DNA from: Deltaproteobacteria bacterium
GTDB taxonomy: Bacteria > Desulfobacterota > Desulfuromonadia > Desulfuromonadales > Geothermobacteraceae
Length of the DNA stretch: 18,640 bases
Direction of reading: 5' to 3'
Assembly (NCBI GenBank): GCA_003695205.1
Contig: RFIO01000336.1
Location: 1-18,640 of the forward strand
The stretch's first letter is position 1. Every line of letters begins with the position of its first letter. The position numbers and the translations under genes are program-made. This document shows, piece by piece, positions 17,198 through 18,640 of this stretch. The notes beneath the pieces are model-generated. The model was given only the letters and a program-made list of their open reading frames with translations. It was not told where the DNA came from and searched no databases.

Positions 17198-17976
17198 GCA
17201 TGCCCGATCTGCAGAAGTCGCCTGACGCCCGCCGGGTCGCCATCGACAAGGTCGGGGTCAAGGGGCTGCGCTATCCGGTGGTGGTACAGGACCGCCAGCG
17301 GCAGTGGCAGCACACCGTCGCCCGGGTCAACATGTACGTCGACCTGCCCGAGCACTTCAAGGGGACCCACATGAGCCGGTTCATCGAGATCCTCAACCGC
17401 TACCACGGTGCCGTTTCCGTCGACCGGCTCGAGGAGGTGCTCGCCGAGATGAAGTCCCGGCTGGAGTCGGGACGTGCCCACCTCGAGCTCGATTTTCCCT
17501 ACTTCGTCGAAAAGGCCGCGCCGGTATCAGGCGCCCGGGCGCTGATGGAGTATCAGTGCCGCATGGCCGCCAGCCTGGCCGACGACTTCGATTTCGTTCT
17601 CGAAGTCAATGTGCCGGTCACCTCCCTGTGCCCCTGTTCGCGGGAGATCAGCGAGGCCGGCGCCCACAACCAGCGCAGCAACGTCTGCGTCACGGTGCGC
17701 TACCGGGAACATGTCTGGATCGAGGAACTGATCGAACTGGTGGAGCAGTGCGCCAGCGCCCCGGTCTATGCCCTGCTCAAACGGGAGGACGAGAAGGCGG
17801 TCACCGAACAGGCCTACGCCAACCCGATGTTCGTCGAGGACATCGTGCGCGAGGCGACCGTGCGCCTGCGCGCCGACCAGCGCGTCACCTGGTTCCAGGT
17901 CGAGTGCGAAAACTTCGAGTCGATCCACAACCATTCGGCCTACGCCCAGGTCTGCTGGCCCGATGCCGGCGCCTGA
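17194..17976 (+). CDS. folE2: GTP cyclohydrolase FolE2 (type IB)
   Basis: FolE2 makes 7,8-dihydroneopterin triphosphate from GTP, the entry step for folate and for queuosine precursors. It is unrelated in sequence to FolE and does not need zinc. Family marks: VGVKGLRYPV at about residues 20-29, ARVNMYVDLPEHFKGTHMSR, VTSLCPCSREIS with Cys146 and Cys148, the AHNQRS histidine motif, and VECENFESIHNHSAYA near the end. Length is 260 aa, typical. Its start overlaps the queC stop, so the pair likely serves preQ0 synthesis, although folate supply is also possible. The ORF is not QueF: the CPCSREI context and length are those of COG1469. Confidence 0.95.
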   Translation: MSMPDLQKSPDARRVAIDKVGVKGLRYPVVVQDRQRQWQHTVARVNMYVDLPEHFKGTHMSRFIEILNRYHGAVSVDRLEEVLAEMKSRLESGRAHLELDFPYFVEKAAPVSGARALMEYQCRMAASLADDFDFVLEVNVPVTSLCPCSREISEAGAHNQRSNVCVTVRYREHVWIEELIELVEQCASAPVYALLKREDEKAVTEQAYANPMFVEDIVREATVRLRADQRVTWFQVECENFESIHNHSAYAQVCWPDAGA

Positions 17977-18006
17977 TGTGGATAACCCTGTGGAAACGGT
18001 GGACAA
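17977..18006 (-). promoter_or_regulatory. Cluster of DnaA-box-like 9-mers downstream of folE2
   Basis: TGTGGATAA at 17977-17985 is a perfect complement of the DnaA box TTATCCACA. TGTGGAAAC at 17989-17997 and GGTGGACAA at 17998-18006 each differ at two positions and have the same orientation. The cluster begins immediately after the folE2 stop. It may be a DnaA-binding site, or simply the N-terminal codons of the next gene if that gene starts at GTG 17978. Confidence 0.5.
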
Positions 18007-18036
18007 GTCGGCGCCCGGGCACAAACTTCCCACCGC

Positions 18037-18051
18037 TGTGACAGGATCACA
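18037..18051. repeat. Short palindrome TGTGACAGGATCACA at the predicted start of the TIGR04282 gene
   Basis: Five-base arms TGTGA and TCACA flank a five-base centre. The arms resemble CRP/FNR-family half-sites, but that family uses a six-base (CRP) or four-base (FNR) centre, so the spacing is wrong. It overlaps the likely start codon. Probably chance. Confidence 0.3.
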
Positions 18052-18640
18052 GGTACTGGGAGTGTTCGCCAAGCAGCCGGTCGCCGGCCGGGTCAAGACC
18101 CGGCTCTGCCCGCCCCTGACCTTCGCGCAGGCGGCCGCCTTCTACGAGGTCTGCCTGCAGGAGACCCTGGCGCGGTTGCGGACCGCCGCTTGGCCGGTGG
18201 TGCTCTTTTTCGAGGGCGATCCGCTCTGGTTCGCCGAACGGTTTCCCGCGCTGCCCCGGCTGCCGCAGGGGGAAGGGGACCTGGGTGCGCGCATGGGACG
18301 CGCCCTGGAGACCCTGCTGCTGGCCGGTGCCCGCAGCGCCGCACTGGTCGGAACCGACAGCCCCGACCTGCCCCTGGAGCTGGTCGAACAGGCTATGGCC
18401 GGCCTGGAGGAGAATGACGCCGTCACCATTCCGGCCGATGACGGCGGCTATGTTCTGGTCGGCTGGCGCCGACCCTGCCCGCAGATGTTTGCGGACATTC
18501 CCTGGAGCAGCGAACGGGTACTTGATCTCACCCGGCATCGGGTCGAACAGGCCGGGCTGCGCTACCTGGAGGTCGGCCGGTGGTACGACCTGGACGATGC
18601 CGGGGCGCTGGCGGGCCTGGTCGAGCGCTCTCCCGACGGG
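18038..18640 (+). CDS. TIGR04282/DUF2064-family glycosyltransferase-like protein (3' truncated by window)
   Basis: The frame is open to the last base of the window. VFAKQPVAGRVKTRLCP near the N-terminus, ALVGTDSPDLP in the middle, and PADDGGYVLVGWRRP with the following PWSSERVLDLT are the hallmarks of the TIGR04282 group, which has a nucleotide-diphospho-sugar transferase fold and is named after arsenosugar biosynthesis. The true substrate is unknown. The start is uncertain: GTG 18038 puts the FAK motif about nine residues from the N-terminus, as usual. In-frame GTGs at 17978, 17990 and 17999 would give longer versions, none with a clear ribosome site. It follows folE2 closely, so it may be the third gene of that transcript. 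At least 200 residues are visible. Confidence 0.82.
   Translation, partial: MTGSQVLGVFAKQPVAGRVKTRLCPPLTFAQAAAFYEVCLQETLARLRTAAWPVVLFFEGDPLWFAERFPALPRLPQGEGDLGARMGRALETLLLAGARSAALVGTDSPDLPLELVEQAMAGLEENDAVTIPADDGGYVLVGWRRPCPQMFADIPWSSERVLDLTRHRVEQAGLRYLEVGRWYDLDDAGALAGLVERSPDG

Noticed and set aside
18037..18051. CRP/FNR-like operator TGTGACAGGATCACA
   Set aside because: The half-sites fit but the centre is five bases, not six or four, and it overlaps the likely coding start; kept only as a low-confidence palindrome.

Overview
The window is the replication-origin-proximal core of a GC-rich bacterial chromosome. It opens inside the last codons of dnaA and continues dnaA - dnaN - recF - gyrB - gyrA, the classical origin-region order. 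Codon use is strongly biased to G/C at third positions, and gene content is that of a Gram-negative. By gene order and protein style (proteobacterial-length GyrB with its late insertion, a TPR protein and gpsA after gyrA, FolE2 beside QueC, a TAXI-type lipoprotein, a TIGR04282 protein) I infer a member of the Desulfuromonadales (Geobacter/Desulfuromonas-like Desulfobacterota). That placement is an inference from memory, not a database result.

Layout. 2-106: dnaA 3' end. 107-343: AT-rich dnaA-dnaN spacer with degenerate DnaA-box-like 9-mers, the best oriC candidate here. 344-7547: dnaN, recF, gyrB, gyrA in one direction, with recF/gyrB overlapping ATGA-style. 7474-8352: membrane-anchored TPR protein that begins inside the gyrA 3' end. 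8409-9973: gpsA and a secreted cyclophilin. 9981-10706: an EEP-fold protein that has lost most of its catalytic residues. 10775-11446: nth. 11461-12390: an orphan TAXI-type solute-binding lipoprotein. 12418-14826 (minus): the bifunctional penicillin-binding protein 1A. 14827-14991: divergent promoter region built around a 9-bp inverted repeat. 14992-16443: pyk. 16502-17976: queC and folE2, overlapping ATGA-style. 17977-18006: one perfect and two imperfect DnaA-box-like 9-mers. About 18038 to the window end: a TIGR04282-family protein, cut by the window edge.

How they work together: DnaN, RecF, GyrB and GyrA serve replication, gap repair and DNA topology; nth is base-excision repair. GpsA feeds phospholipid synthesis, PBP1A builds peptidoglycan, and Pyk closes glycolysis. 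FolE2 and QueC act at the first and fourth steps of the GTP-to-preQ0 route (FolE2 also feeds folate).

Most of the window is conserved housekeeping DNA, and I do not see a new multi-gene system. The items most worth a second look are the catalytically degenerate EEP protein, the second DnaA-box-like cluster, the divergent promoters whose -35 hexamers lie in the two arms of one inverted repeat, and the orphan TAXI lipoprotein.
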